33,941 nucleotides of DNA from Bryobacterales bacterium (GCA_020846745.1 JADLDI010000146.1:1-33941), one strand, 5' to 3'; counted from the first letter of the stretch, positions 16,055 through 24,795 are shown. Program-made: numbers and translations. Notes: generated by a model not told the origin, from the letters alone.

Positions 16055-16389
16055 TGAAGATCATCCTCGACGAAAGCGCTCCACAAAAGCTGAGGCTGCT
16101 GATCGATGCCCGTCACACGGTGGTCACCACTTGGTACCAGGGCTGGTCGGGCCTTAAGAACGGTGCGCTGCTGAACGCGGCTGAACTGGACGGGTTCGAG
16201 TTGTTCATCACAGCCGATCAGGAGCTGACCTACCAACAAAACATGGATGGCCGGAAGATCGCGCTGGTCGTCTTGAGTACGAACAATTGGCGGCTGGTGA
16301 GAACGCATATCAGCGAAATCACTGCAGCCATAGACGCGTCCGCTCCGGGCACCTTCGTCTTCGTCGACATCGGGCATGCCCGCGGCTAA
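16054..16389 (+). CDS. DUF5615 PIN-like protein, putative toxin
   Basis: The 111-residue product has the DUF5615 / PIN-like pattern: an N-terminal Asp in MKIILDESAP, a second acidic site at ELFITADQEL, and the strand-helix order of small PIN ribonucleases. In the family the paired acidic residues are expected to hold a metal ion for RNA cleavage; activity here is inferred. It is translationally coupled to the DUF433 gene (TGATG junction). Its stop overlaps the convergent DUF362 gene by 4 bases. Such modules stabilise mobile elements. Confidence 0.85.
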   Translation: MKIILDESAPQKLRLLIDARHTVVTTWYQGWSGLKNGALLNAAELDGFELFITADQELTYQQNMDGRKIALVVLSTNNWRLVRTHISEITAAIDASAPGTFVFVDIGHARG

Positions 16390-17360
16390 CGGCTCGCTGC
16401 AAGGCGGCTGAATTCTGGCATCAGTGAGAATTGCTGCGCCGTCGATGCGATTGGCTCGCCAGCTTGAATGACATTGATGGGCGATAAGTTACCCAGCGGG
16501 GCGGTGATCTGAATGTGGCGAACTCGACTTGGATCGACTCCCATCAAACCGCAACACGTTGCGTCGGCGGCGATCGGATCGTCGGCGAATACGATACAGC
16601 CAAGGTGACGCGACGGTCCGTGTAGGGGACCGTTTCCTTCCATCGCTTCGATGCCATCGGCGACAACGTAATGGATCGGAATCGTCGCAGCCAATTCGGC
16701 GATCGAGTTGTCGATGCCTTCCCAGTGCAGGACGTTCTTGGGCCAACCGTAGACGTTTCCTGGAACACATCCGAACAGATTCTTTAGGCTCAGGGTGACG
16801 CCCGCCCAATGGTGTGTCTTGATCTTCGGCATCGAAATGACGACATCGGCCGCGAGAACCGTCTCAGGCAGCCAGAGTTCTCGAAATGAGGTGAATTCGC
16901 TGCAGGGTCGCACCGCATGCACCGCATCAAAGTTGAGATCGACGAAACGGACTCGACCAACATCTGCCAACGCGCGGCTGAGGCCGCATTCCTCGATCAG
17001 CATCTCCGAGTCACGGACGTGCCCCGGGCCGTCGGCTACGACAACCTCCGACGCTCCCAGGCGCAGTAGTGAGTCGGCAGTTGCGGCTATCACGAGGGGG
17101 TGCGTGTTGATTGCGGCCTTGGTCGAATACTCGACTAGGTTCGGCTTGAGAAGCACACGCTTTCCACGGACGGAAGGCGCGAGCAGGCGAAGGCCGTCTT
17201 CGATCGCACTATGGCACTCCTCGTAGCTGTCGCATCGAATGATTGCAACACGAGACTTCGCAGCGCGCCGCGGCAGCACTGCCTTGGGCCAGAATTTGCC
17301 CGCTATGGCGACCCCAGTCAGACCAAGAGCGGTTCCTTCGATAACTCGACGTCGATTCAT
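16386..17360 (-). CDS. DUF362 protein with Tat-type signal
   Basis: The 324-residue protein has an N-terminal NRRRVIEGTALGLTGVAIAG stretch, a twin-arginine signal candidate. It continues with DUF362 hallmarks (VLLKPNLVEYS, VVADGPGHV, ISMPKIKTHHWAGVTLSLKNLFG). The ATG at 17360 has GGAGG six bases upstream. DUF362 proteins often carry iron-sulfur ligands in a C-terminal ferredoxin-like region, but no such Cys cluster is visible here. The start overlaps the stop of the toroid gene (ATGA), so the two are co-translated and probably act together outside the cytoplasm. The reaction is unknown. Confidence 0.85.
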   Translation of the reverse strand: MNRRRVIEGTALGLTGVAIAGKFWPKAVLPRRAAKSRVAIIRCDSYEECHSAIEDGLRLLAPSVRGKRVLLKPNLVEYSTKAAINTHPLVIAATADSLLRLGASEVVVADGPGHVRDSEMLIEECGLSRALADVGRVRFVDLNFDAVHAVRPCSEFTSFRELWLPETVLAADVVISMPKIKTHHWAGVTLSLKNLFGCVPGNVYGWPKNVLHWEGIDNSIAELAATIPIHYVVADGIEAMEGNGPLHGPSRHLGCIVFADDPIAADATCCGLMGVDPSRVRHIQITAPLGNLSPINVIQAGEPIASTAQQFSLMPEFSRLAASR

Positions 17361-18211
17361 GGCTGGCCTCCAGCTAATAGGAAGATTGGTGGATCGCATG
17401 CAACGGCGGCAATACCGAGCGCGCGAAGAGGGACTGATAAGGGGTCCATTGATGCGAGCTGCCGCTGGAGTCGAGCCGCCATGGCGCCGTGCTCGCGGTG
17501 TTGCCAGGCCCGAAGTGCGAGCGTCGCCCAGCCGAGCGAATAGAGGGAGTTCACATCTTTCAGCCGCCCTGCAAGATAGCCGAGGGACTTCGCGATCGTC
17601 GGGTGACCTGGTTCCACCTGCCCGTGCAAAGCAAGCAATGCCATCGCCGTAAAGTCAGGATGTGGATCGAGTGCTACGCCGAAGACCTCGGAGTTGCCCG
17701 CGTTCCAGCCGCCTTGCGGGCAGGCCCGGTCGAGAATCATCTGGATGGCAGTCGCGAGCCGCGGTGTTCTCCGCTGCCACGCGCGGTGCGCAAGAATCGC
17801 CATCGTCGTTGGTGCGACCCAACTGACGGTGCCCGCTACCCATGGCCAGCCGGTCTTCGTCGGATCGAAGCGCACCTGCCGGTCAAAGTAGCGGAACTTC
17901 CATTTCCAAAGCCAGTGGTCTTCAACGCCAGTGATTGAATCAAGCCACGCGAAGGCGCGTTCCGCAGCCCCCGGCACTTCCTGACTGGGAGGCGCGGTCT
18001 TCAGCGCAAGTAGTGCCCACGCCGTGTGAAAGCAGTTTTCCGGCCCAGCGTCTGGACGGCCTACAGACCAGGCTCCCGACGCCATCTGAAGTCGCAGGAT
18101 GGCTGTTTCGCTGAGCCGGCCGCGGCAGGCCATGAGCTGAAGCGATCTGGATTCTGTGTCGGCTGGAGATGCGGAGCACAGGTAGTCGATGATTGGCTCG
18201 GAGGCGGGCAC
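17357..18211 (-). CDS. Alpha-alpha toroid (prenyltransferase/squalene-oxidase repeat-like) protein
   Basis: The product shows repeats with the spacing of terpenoid-cyclase/prenyltransferase toroids: LQMASGAWSVGRPDAGPENCFHTAWALLALK, CPQGGWNAGNSEVF, and SLGWATLALRAW. Gln-Trp/Gly-Gly-Trp turns are typical of this fold. The DxDD catalytic motif of squalene-hopene cyclases is not visible, so a binding or scaffold role is as likely as catalysis. I place the start at GTG 18211 (284 residues); upstream the frame continues to a GTG at 18346 but crosses a degenerate repeat array. The stop overlaps the DUF362 start (ATGA). The start is uncertain, the fold call moderate. Confidence 0.65.
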   Translation of the reverse strand: MPASEPIIDYLCSASPADTESRSLQLMACRGRLSETAILRLQMASGAWSVGRPDAGPENCFHTAWALLALKTAPPSQEVPGAAERAFAWLDSITGVEDHWLWKWKFRYFDRQVRFDPTKTGWPWVAGTVSWVAPTTMAILAHRAWQRRTPRLATAIQMILDRACPQGGWNAGNSEVFGVALDPHPDFTAMALLALHGQVEPGHPTIAKSLGYLAGRLKDVNSLYSLGWATLALRAWQHREHGAMAARLQRQLASMDPLSVPLRALGIAAVACDPPIFLLAGGQP

Positions 18212-18231
18212 ACAGAATTCTAACCGCGAAG

Positions 18232-18540
18232 GCGCGCACCTCCATATGAAAAGGACAACCACCCGCGCGGTGTCCAAGATTTTGGGAAATGCGCGATGAC
18301 CTGCCTGTTCAATGTCGGTTCTTGCGCGATGTCTCGCCGATACCACTATCGCGGGATGGCCGGGCTGTTGGGCCGCGAGTTTCGCGTGTCGTCCGGCATC
18401 GTCGCAATCCGCGAGATGTCCGGAGTGTCCGGTTGTTGATTCTGCGGCATGGCCAGAGGCGGCAAAAGCACGCCATGGCCGCGGTGTTCGACGTCACCTA
18501 TCCTGCGCGATGTCGTTGCGTCCACGGGCGCGTGATGTCC
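18232..18540. repeat. Degenerate tandem array with alternating ~27/33-bp steps
   Basis: Boxes near GCGnGATGTCC start at 18265, 18291, 18324, 18351, 18384, 18411, 18444, 18470, 18505 and 18530. The intervals are 26, 33, 27, 33, 27, 33, 26, 35 and 25 bases, a ~60-bp unit made of two half units. A weaker box (GCGCGCACCTC) lies 33 bases earlier at 18232. The long spacers also resemble each other (CTGTTCAA, CTGTTGGG, GTGTCCGG, GTGTTCGA at the same offset). The array fills the gap between the toroid gene and the MoxR gene. No open frame in it looks like a real protein. Function unknown; a binding-site array or decayed minisatellite is possible. Confidence 0.6.
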
Positions 18541-18666
18541 GGTGCGGTGGCCCTTGTATGGCCGTACATTCTCGGAAACCAGTGTCGGCGGGTCCTCTTA
18601 TAGGGCGTGCGTTGACGCGGGAAGTAGATATGTCGCAATCGCGAACGCTCCTAAGCTGAACCTGGG

Positions 18667-19599
18667 ATGACGTTCAATACCAGAGAAGATGTTGCGCGTG
18701 GACTGCGCGAGGCCGGCTACGCCACGGATCCGATCCTGGTCCAGATCATGTGGCTCGCCACGCGAATGCAGAAGCCGATTCTGCTGGAGGGTCCGCCGGG
18801 TACCGGCAAGACATACTTGGCGCAAGCCCTGGCCGCGGCCGCCAAGACGGAGTTGATCCGCCTTCAATGTTTCGAGGGCATCACTGAGAAACAGGCTATT
18901 GGCTCGTTCGACGAGGCGCTGCAGCGGCTTTACCTTGAGACTCAGGAGCACATCATCGATCGGGAATGGGACAAGCTTCGTTCGAGCCTCCACACGCTCG
19001 ACTTCTTTACCCATGGACCGCTCATGCAGGCCGTTCTGCAGCCGAAACCCGTGGTGCTGTTGATCGACGAGTTGGATAAGGTGGATCAGAAGTTCGAAGC
19101 GCTGCTGTTGGAGATCCTCTCCGATTGGCAGATCACCATTCCGAAGCTCGGCACTGTGAAAGCGAAGACGATTCCGTTCGTGGTGATGACTTCAAATCAG
19201 GAGCGCCGGCTCGGTGATCCGCTACGCCGGCGCAGCCTCTACAAGCGGATCGAACACCCCGATGTGCGAAAGGAAGTCGAGATTCTCGACATACGCACCG
19301 TGGATGCGCCGCTGCAGTTGAAGGCGCAGGCGGTTGGATTGGCGCAGGCCCTGCGCGGCTACAACCTGGTGAAACCTCCGTCGATCGATGAGATCGTTCA
19401 ATTTGTGCGCGCACTGCAATTGCTGGGCGAAGTCGAGATCAGGCCGGAAATGCGCGACGTCTTGATGCCCTTCCTGGCAAAGACGGAGGAGGACGTGAAG
19501 AGGCTGCTGTTGAAGGATGGCTTCAGGAGCCTGGTTGCGACTGCTCTCAAATACAGAGACGAGGCTCTTGCCGCGATGAGGGCCGAGGCGGCGGCGTGA
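18667..19599 (+). CDS. MoxR-type AAA ATPase
   Basis: The 310-residue protein has Walker A GPPGTGKT (about 42-49), Walker B VVLLIDELDK (about 126-135), sensor 1 in VVMTSNQERRL, and the arginine-rich stretch DPLRRRSLYKRIEH typical of MoxR proteins. MoxR ATPases remodel or assemble protein complexes. It is the first gene of the secretion block and overlaps the lytic transglycosylase by 4 bases (GTGA), so it is translated with the T4SS genes. A role in assembling that apparatus is inferred. VWA-domain partners that usually accompany MoxR are absent. Confidence 0.88.
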   Translation: MTFNTREDVARGLREAGYATDPILVQIMWLATRMQKPILLEGPPGTGKTYLAQALAAAAKTELIRLQCFEGITEKQAIGSFDEALQRLYLETQEHIIDREWDKLRSSLHTLDFFTHGPLMQAVLQPKPVVLLIDELDKVDQKFEALLLEILSDWQITIPKLGTVKAKTIPFVVMTSNQERRLGDPLRRRSLYKRIEHPDVRKEVEILDIRTVDAPLQLKAQAVGLAQALRGYNLVKPPSIDEIVQFVRALQLLGEVEIRPEMRDVLMPFLAKTEEDVKRLLLKDGFRSLVATALKYRDEALAAMRAEAAA

Positions 19600-20069
19600 G
19601 AAGTGCCGTCCTTTTAATGATCGCGATGAATCTCGCGTGGGCCGAGCCGGCGACGGTCCGGCAGTGGGGAGATTACTGGGCGCGCTTCTATGGTTTGGAA
19701 CCGGAACTTGTCCATGCCGTCATCGAGGCGGAGTCGGCGGGTAACGCAAGGGCGGTGTCTAGCGCTGGTGCGGCCGGAGTAATGCAGTTGATGCCAGACA
19801 CGGCCGTCACATACCGAGTCACGAATCGCTTTGATGTCAGGGAGAACGTGCGCGCGGGAGTAGCGTATTTGGCCTGGCTGCAGGACCAATGCGGCGGAGA
19901 CAAGCGGCTCATGATCGCGGCCTACATCGCCGGAGAGCGGCGGGTGAGGCGAGACGGGCTGTTCGCCCTCTACTCCAGAGAGATCCACGACTACGTTACT
20001 CGCGTGGCCTACCTGTATCGCCGGAATCGCTGGGAAGCCCTGTTGCGAGAGGAAGTTAAACCGAGATGA
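19596..20069 (+). CDS. virB1: Lytic transglycosylase (VirB1-like, GH23 fold)
   Basis: The 157-residue product has a short signal peptide (start GTG; RSAVLLMIAMNLAWA) and the SLT signature: catalytic Glu in VIEAESAGNA, then AGAAGVMQLMPDTA, then GVAYLAWL and IAAYIAGE. It cuts peptidoglycan in the periplasm to make room for the secretion channel. Its start overlaps the MoxR stop (GTGA) and its stop overlaps the VirB9 start (ATGA), so the three are coupled. Confidence 0.88.
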   Translation: MRSAVLLMIAMNLAWAEPATVRQWGDYWARFYGLEPELVHAVIEAESAGNARAVSSAGAAGVMQLMPDTAVTYRVTNRFDVRENVRAGVAYLAWLQDQCGGDKRLMIAAYIAGERRVRRDGLFALYSREIHDYVTRVAYLYRRNRWEALLREEVKPR

Positions 20070-21046
20070 AACAACTCTTCATGACGATTGCCGCGACCGC
20101 TATTGTCGCGGGCCAAACACAGATCAAGCCGGTCGTGAGCCAGAAGGCCATCACCGATCAGGTCAACGTTGTGCGATTGGCCGCTCGCTTCACGACGGCG
20201 ATCCGCCTGCCCGAGCCGGTCAGTTCCGTTGTCCTTGGCGATCCCGGCAAGTTTCTCGCGGAGCACTCGGAGAGGGAGCCGGCGCTTGTGTTGGTGAAGC
20301 CAATATCCGAGGAAGCAGGTATGTCGAATCTTCTTGTCACGACTGTCTCGGGACGACACCTGAGCTTCCTGCTGCGGTCCGAAGGCCCGGGCACTCAACC
20401 GCCCGTCGACTTCGTTCTTACCTATCGCACTCCAGAATCGTTCCTGGTTTCCGAAAGCGGATTGGGTATTGGCGAGGTGGCGGTCACTGAGAAGGTGACA
20501 GGGCTCGCGACGTTCCAACAAGCGCGGCTTCCTCGTGCGTTGGAGGGCTCGCCCAAAGAGCGCGATGAACTGACGGTACTGTTGGAACGGCAGCAGCGTG
20601 CGACCCTCCCCGTGCTTTATGGCACACGAGCGGATGCGCCGGAGGCCCGGGGCGAACTCGTGAAGGCGGGCGTTGCAGACGTGGTCGATCAGGGGCAGGA
20701 AGTTCTGGTGCTGTTCTCCGTAGTGAATCCTCAGTCCCATGCGATTGAGATTCTTCCGCCGCAGATCCAATTGGCGGGAAAGGTTAAGAAGGGTTTTCCG
20801 GTGAAGCGCGGTCGATGGGCGACGAGCGAGCAACTTGGCATCCAGGAGTTCAGGCTTGCACGGAAACGGATTGGTCCCGGCGAGCGAACTGACGGAGTTG
20901 TGGTGTTCGCCCGTCCGAGTTTCAAGCAATCGAACGAGACACTGTTTCTGCAAATCGCGGAAAGTGGCGCCGTGGATCGGCCGGCTCTCGCCCCGATTGG
21001 CTTTGGCGTTTCGGCAATCAGAAAGGAAGGCAACCATGGCAAATGA
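20066..21046 (+). CDS. virB9: VirB9/TrbG/CagX-family core-complex protein
   Basis: The 326-residue protein begins with a signal peptide (about 1-17). Its N-terminal domain contains FTTAIRLPEPVSSVVLGDP and SNLLVTTVSGRHLSFLL, the family signature of VirB9/TrbG. VirB9 forms the outer-membrane part of the T4SS core with VirB10 and VirB7. The C-terminal domain is longer and more diverged than in textbook VirB9. It ends 11 bases inside the VirB10 gene. Confidence 0.85.
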   Translation: MKQLFMTIAATAIVAGQTQIKPVVSQKAITDQVNVVRLAARFTTAIRLPEPVSSVVLGDPGKFLAEHSEREPALVLVKPISEEAGMSNLLVTTVSGRHLSFLLRSEGPGTQPPVDFVLTYRTPESFLVSESGLGIGEVAVTEKVTGLATFQQARLPRALEGSPKERDELTVLLERQQRATLPVLYGTRADAPEARGELVKAGVADVVDQGQEVLVLFSVVNPQSHAIEILPPQIQLAGKVKKGFPVKRGRWATSEQLGIQEFRLARKRIGPGERTDGVVVFARPSFKQSNETLFLQIAESGAVDRPALAPIGFGVSAIRKEGNHGK

Positions 21047-22601
21047 ACGCGTTGACTCCACTCTCCGTCAAGAGACAAATCAGCCTGGCGATCCGATCGA
21101 CGCAGGGGACCCGTTGCACCCGGCGGTGAAGGAGAATTCAGTCGAAGCGGAACCGGGAGACGATGCCGAGTCGCATCCTTTGGACTCGCCTTGGGAGCGC
21201 CTGACGGCGCGCTTTCGGCGGACTCCGGAGTCCGCGAGAGAACAGAAATCCGGTGACCGCGTTCGTGGCGCCGTGATTCTTGGTGCGACCGCTGTCGGTT
21301 GCCTGTTTCTCTTCTTCGGACTATTTACCACGACGACGGACCCTTCGAAAAAAGAGCGACGAACCCAACCCAGCCTCGGCAGACCGCAGACCGACCCCTC
21401 TGCCGTCGAATCGGCCAATCGATCTGTTATCCCGCAACTGAACGCGGCCCAGCAGCCAAACGACGAGACCGGCGAACTCACCGAGAAGGACCTGCTTGGA
21501 ACGATGCGAAACCGGGGAACACCAGTGCCGACCGAGAACGTTCCGCGTCCGCCAGCAGTGGCAAGGCGGCCGAGTGGTCCGGCATTGAGCACGGTCGATT
21601 TCGAGGACCCTGCTTTGGCAGAGGCGTATCGGCGTCAAGGAATTGCGCCGCCCCCGCGCCGACAGACTGAGGTGACCGACTGGAATGCTGCGATTGCGGA
21701 GTATCAGGCCAAACAGAACGCCGCTAAGCCGACTCCTGCTCCGCCTGCGCCGCCCGTCTCGAACTCGAACGACGCGTTGAAGAAGTCGTCCTTCGTTTTC
21801 GTTCGCAACAATTCCGGTGTCTCCAGTTCGCCTAGCCATGCCGTGCCGGCAATCGCTCGATCAAAGGCGAACCCGTTGCTACCCCAAGGAACGAAGTTGG
21901 TAGCGCGGCTGCAGCATACCGTCAGTTCGGCGACCAAGGTGCCGGTGGTGGCGGTCATCGAGTACAACTACGAACGCGATGGCCAGATCGTGGTTCCCGC
22001 AGGTGCCAAGGTGTACGGAACGCTGGCGTCGGCCACCCCGCAGGGATGGGTGGGATTGAAGTTCGACTCCATCGAGTTCCCTGACGGCCGCCAGGAGCCA
22101 ATCAGTGGCTCGGCGGTGAGCATGGAGCAGGGCGCATTGAAGGGCTTCGTCAACGGAACCAATGCCGGCAAGAGGTTCCTGACACGAGCTCTCGCAGGTG
22201 TGGGGACGATCGCAGCGTTTGCTGTCGGCGGGCGCGGATTGGGCGGCCAGGTCGACAACTCGATTCTTCTTCGCGAGCGACTCTCCTCCAACATTGCGAT
22301 GGGCGGTGAACAGCAGCTCGCGATGTTGGCCTACCAGCAGAACATTGTGATCACCTTGCCGGCGAACACGCGCTTTTACATTGTGCTGAACGAACCAGGT
22401 GTGAGTGCGGTAGTCGAACCAACGGTGCCCAGCTCTGCTGCTTTGCCGAGGGCCGAGCCTTCGGTAAACTCCCCGCTGGCGTCCATGTCTCCACAGGAGT
22501 TGCAGGAACTGATCGCTATCCGCAATGAAATGCGCGAGATGAACCGGTTAATGAAGGTACAGAACGCGTTGCCCGCAATCGTGCAGGAACCGGAGAAGTA
22601 G
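21036..22601 (+). CDS. virB10: VirB10/TrbI-family core-complex protein
   Basis: The 521-residue protein has a cytoplasmic N-terminus, one membrane segment (about 77-95, GAVILGATAVGCLFLFFGLF), a long Pro/Ala-rich periplasmic linker, and the TrbI C-terminal barrel (LLPQGTKLVARLQHTVSSATKVPVVAVIEYNY, VPAGAKVYGTLAS, NTRFYIVLNEP). VirB10 spans both membranes and senses ATP use. AGGAAGG precedes the ATG at 21036. A 95-base gap with a hairpin separates it from the next gene. Confidence 0.9.
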   Translation: MANERVDSTLRQETNQPGDPIDAGDPLHPAVKENSVEAEPGDDAESHPLDSPWERLTARFRRTPESAREQKSGDRVRGAVILGATAVGCLFLFFGLFTTTTDPSKKERRTQPSLGRPQTDPSAVESANRSVIPQLNAAQQPNDETGELTEKDLLGTMRNRGTPVPTENVPRPPAVARRPSGPALSTVDFEDPALAEAYRRQGIAPPPRRQTEVTDWNAAIAEYQAKQNAAKPTPAPPAPPVSNSNDALKKSSFVFVRNNSGVSSSPSHAVPAIARSKANPLLPQGTKLVARLQHTVSSATKVPVVAVIEYNYERDGQIVVPAGAKVYGTLASATPQGWVGLKFDSIEFPDGRQEPISGSAVSMEQGALKGFVNGTNAGKRFLTRALAGVGTIAAFAVGGRGLGGQVDNSILLRERLSSNIAMGGEQQLAMLAYQQNIVITLPANTRFYIVLNEPGVSAVVEPTVPSSAALPRAEPSVNSPLASMSPQELQELIAIRNEMREMNRLMKVQNALPAIVQEPEK

Positions 22602-22629
22602 TTCGCTGATAAATATGCCCGAAAATGCG

Positions 22630-22655
22630 GCATGGACGGCTTCCCGTCCGGGTGC
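22630..22655 (+). promoter_or_regulatory. Hairpin between virB10 and the double-AAA gene
   Basis: GGACGG (22634-22639) and CCGTCC (22644-22649) pair around a CTTC loop, extended by GCA/TGC after a small bulge. There is no U-tract, so it is more likely an RNA-stability or attenuation element than a terminator. Confidence 0.4.
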
Positions 22656-22696
22656 GAATCAGATATTCTGAGGGTGCTCGAACGGAAGCAGCGCCC

Positions 22697-24748
22697 ATGC
22701 CGCAATTTGTATTAACGGGCCCTTGGATCTGGTTGTCTTACCGGATCGGTTCGCTTCTCGGTGCCAGTGCAAGGCGCGCATTCGGGGGCTCTCAAGCCGC
22801 TAGGCAACAAGCCACTCTGGACAAATCGGCCTGGATGGTTCGATGCGCGTTGTCCTGCTTTCTGGTGGGTTCCGAGTTCGTGGCGGCTCGCCTGCTCTTT
22901 GCGTCGAGGTTCGATCACTTCCTATCACTTCCGTTGGCAATTTTCGTTATGGTCGTCCTTCCGCGTCCGCATGTTCGATGGCCCTTGGCCGTCGCCCGCG
23001 CGTTCGTCGGCTTCACGCTCTTGGCCACTGTGGAACGGGCGCATCAATGGGCGCTCGCAAACCAACCGGCTGCCTGGCAGCCTTGGGAGTCTGTGTACTC
23101 CGTGGCTTCGTTGATGTTGATGCTTGGAATGTGGCTTTGGGCGTTGTTGGCACTTCGGCCCAGATCCCCGGGCACGGCAGCCCAGACTGTCACTCAGAGT
23201 TCGAGCGTGGCCCAGCATGCCGCATGGTCCAATGTCCCGACCCTCAAGATGGCTGACGTTGGAGGGCTGGCTCGGGCGAAGGCGGAACTTCTCGCGATTG
23301 GTTCGAATCGCCTGGGCGGCCGACGGGTTGGCGTCGTTCAGAACGGCGTTCTCTTGTACGGCCCGCAAGGGACTGGAAAGAATCTGCTGGCCGAGGCGAC
23401 TGCTGGCGAATTTGGGGTCAATTTCTACCATGTGCGTTGTCCTGAACTCGTCGGTCAGAACACGGGTTCCGGCGCCGAGAGAATCCGAGGTGCTTTCGAG
23501 GCCGCGGCGTCGAATCGCCCTATCGTTTTGTTCTTGGACGAGGTCGATTCGATAGGCAGCAGGAAACAAGTCCAGGGCAACGGAACCGATGCCGGTGGAG
23601 GGGGGCGCGAGTACAATTCACTCGTCACTCAGCTGATGCAATCGATCGAACAATACCGGCAGATGGATGGCTTGCTGATTATCGCTGCGACGAACTATCT
23701 CGATGGTCTCGAACCGACGCTGATTCGTGATGGGAGATTCGACGCAAAGATTCGGCTGGACTTGCCGGCCGAATCGGAACGCAAGGAGATTCTAACAGCC
23801 CTATTGCGCAAGGCACGATGGCGGCAACATGACCTCTCCGCGATCGCTCGGCGCACACCTGGGTGGAGTCCCGCCCGCCTAAAAAGTCTGACCGACCGTG
23901 CCTCGCTGCTTGCGGCTGGAAAATCAATCGAAGAGCGGCACTTGATCGAAGTTTTGGAGAATAACGGTGGCCGGGATCAGGGCTATGGGGAACCCGTGTC
24001 GTGGGATGACATTGTCCTGCCCGACTCAGCGATTGCGGATATCCGAACTCTGCTCGACCTGATGCAACCTGGTCGCGCCGAGGAGTTGTCCCTACCGGCG
24101 CCGACGGGGCTGATATTGGTCGGGCCGCCGGGCACAGGCAAGACGTTCATCGCGAGACTGATTGCGTCCCAAGCGAAGCGCAGCTTCTATCCAGTCAACC
24201 CCAGCGATATCTTGAGCAGCGCCGTAGGCGGGACGGTCAAGCGACTCGCTGAGACCTTTCAGCGCGCGAAGGAACATGCTCCGTCGATCATATTCTTTGA
24301 CGAGATGGATGGACTTTTCCCCCGCACGATCGGCCAGTTGAACCAACACGACGTGCAACTTGTTGAGCAGGCGCTCATCGAGATCAGCGCGTTGAGGCCC
24401 GAGCACCAAGTATTCCTCATCGGAACGACCAACCATCTCGACCGCATCGACCCGCGGATACTGCGTGGCGGACGATTCAGCGAGAAAGTAGAAGTCCCGG
24501 TGCCGGATCAGTCTGGAATTGAAAAGCTCGTGACCAGGTATCTCGGCAAAGCACGCCTCGGTGCCGGGTTAACAGTCGCGTCCTTGTCCGGACGGGTTGC
24601 GGGCATGGCGCCCGCCGATCTCGAAGCTACCATACAGGCGATGAAGCGAATCGCCATGCGACGCATGACCGCCAATTCAAGAGAACTCCCTCCTCTCGAT
24701 TCGAGTGATCTCGAAGAGGCGTTGGGGCGCGTTCAGCCCCAATTTTAA
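22697..24748 (+). CDS. Membrane-anchored double-AAA ATPase (Cdc48/FtsH-like)
   Basis: The 683-residue protein has an N-terminal part with several membrane segments (about 45-155, e.g. LSLPLAIFVMVVLP and VASLMLMLGMWLWALLAL). Two AAA modules follow. Module 1 (about 190-430) has Walker A GPQGTGKN (222-229), Walker B VLFLDEVDS and the AAA SRH-like IRDGRFDAKI. Module 2 (about 440-683) has GPPGTGKT (476-483), IIFFDEMDG and ILRGGRFSEK. The usual Thr/Ser of Walker A is Asn in module 1, so that site may bind but hydrolyse ATP poorly. No zinc-protease motif HExxH is present, so it is not FtsH itself. The ATG at 22697 follows GGAAG; an ATG at 22625 is in frame. Its place inside the T4SS operon suggests a role in pilus or substrate handling. 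Confidence 0.85.
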   Translation: MPQFVLTGPWIWLSYRIGSLLGASARRAFGGSQAARQQATLDKSAWMVRCALSCFLVGSEFVAARLLFASRFDHFLSLPLAIFVMVVLPRPHVRWPLAVARAFVGFTLLATVERAHQWALANQPAAWQPWESVYSVASLMLMLGMWLWALLALRPRSPGTAAQTVTQSSSVAQHAAWSNVPTLKMADVGGLARAKAELLAIGSNRLGGRRVGVVQNGVLLYGPQGTGKNLLAEATAGEFGVNFYHVRCPELVGQNTGSGAERIRGAFEAAASNRPIVLFLDEVDSIGSRKQVQGNGTDAGGGGREYNSLVTQLMQSIEQYRQMDGLLIIAATNYLDGLEPTLIRDGRFDAKIRLDLPAESERKEILTALLRKARWRQHDLSAIARRTPGWSPARLKSLTDRASLLAAGKSIEERHLIEVLENNGGRDQGYGEPVSWDDIVLPDSAIADIRTLLDLMQPGRAEELSLPAPTGLILVGPPGTGKTFIARLIASQAKRSFYPVNPSDILSSAVGGTVKRLAETFQRAKEHAPSIIFFDEMDGLFPRTIGQLNQHDVQLVEQALIEISALRPEHQVFLIGTTNHLDRIDPRILRGGRFSEKVEVPVPDQSGIEKLVTRYLGKARLGAGLTVASLSGRVAGMAPADLEATIQAMKRIAMRRMTANSRELPPLDSSDLEEALGRVQPQF

Positions 24749-24767
24749 GTCTCCCGGGCAACTCGTT

Positions 24768-24795
24768 TTGCGGTTCTCAGAATCCCGTGTATGTT
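24768..24795 (+). promoter_or_regulatory. Possible sigma70-type promoter of the pilin gene
   Basis: TTGCGG (24768-24773) and TATGTT (24790-24795) are 16 bases apart and lie in the only sizeable gap before the pilin gene. A perfect palindrome CGTATACG (about 24839-24846) sits between them and the ribosome site GGGAGG. The boxes match the consensus only partly. Confidence 0.25.

Noticed and set aside
18296..18439. Small frame (MTCLFNVGSC start) inside the array.
   Set aside because: It has no ribosome site and its residues follow the DNA repeat; it is better explained as part of the array.
18232..18600. Array considered as a CRISPR.
   Set aside because: The boxes are only ~11 bases, strongly degenerate, with two alternating step sizes and related spacers, and no cas gene is near.
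20009..21061. Long minus-strand frame of 350 codons.
   Set aside because: It is antisense to virB9, which shows family motifs and coupled starts.
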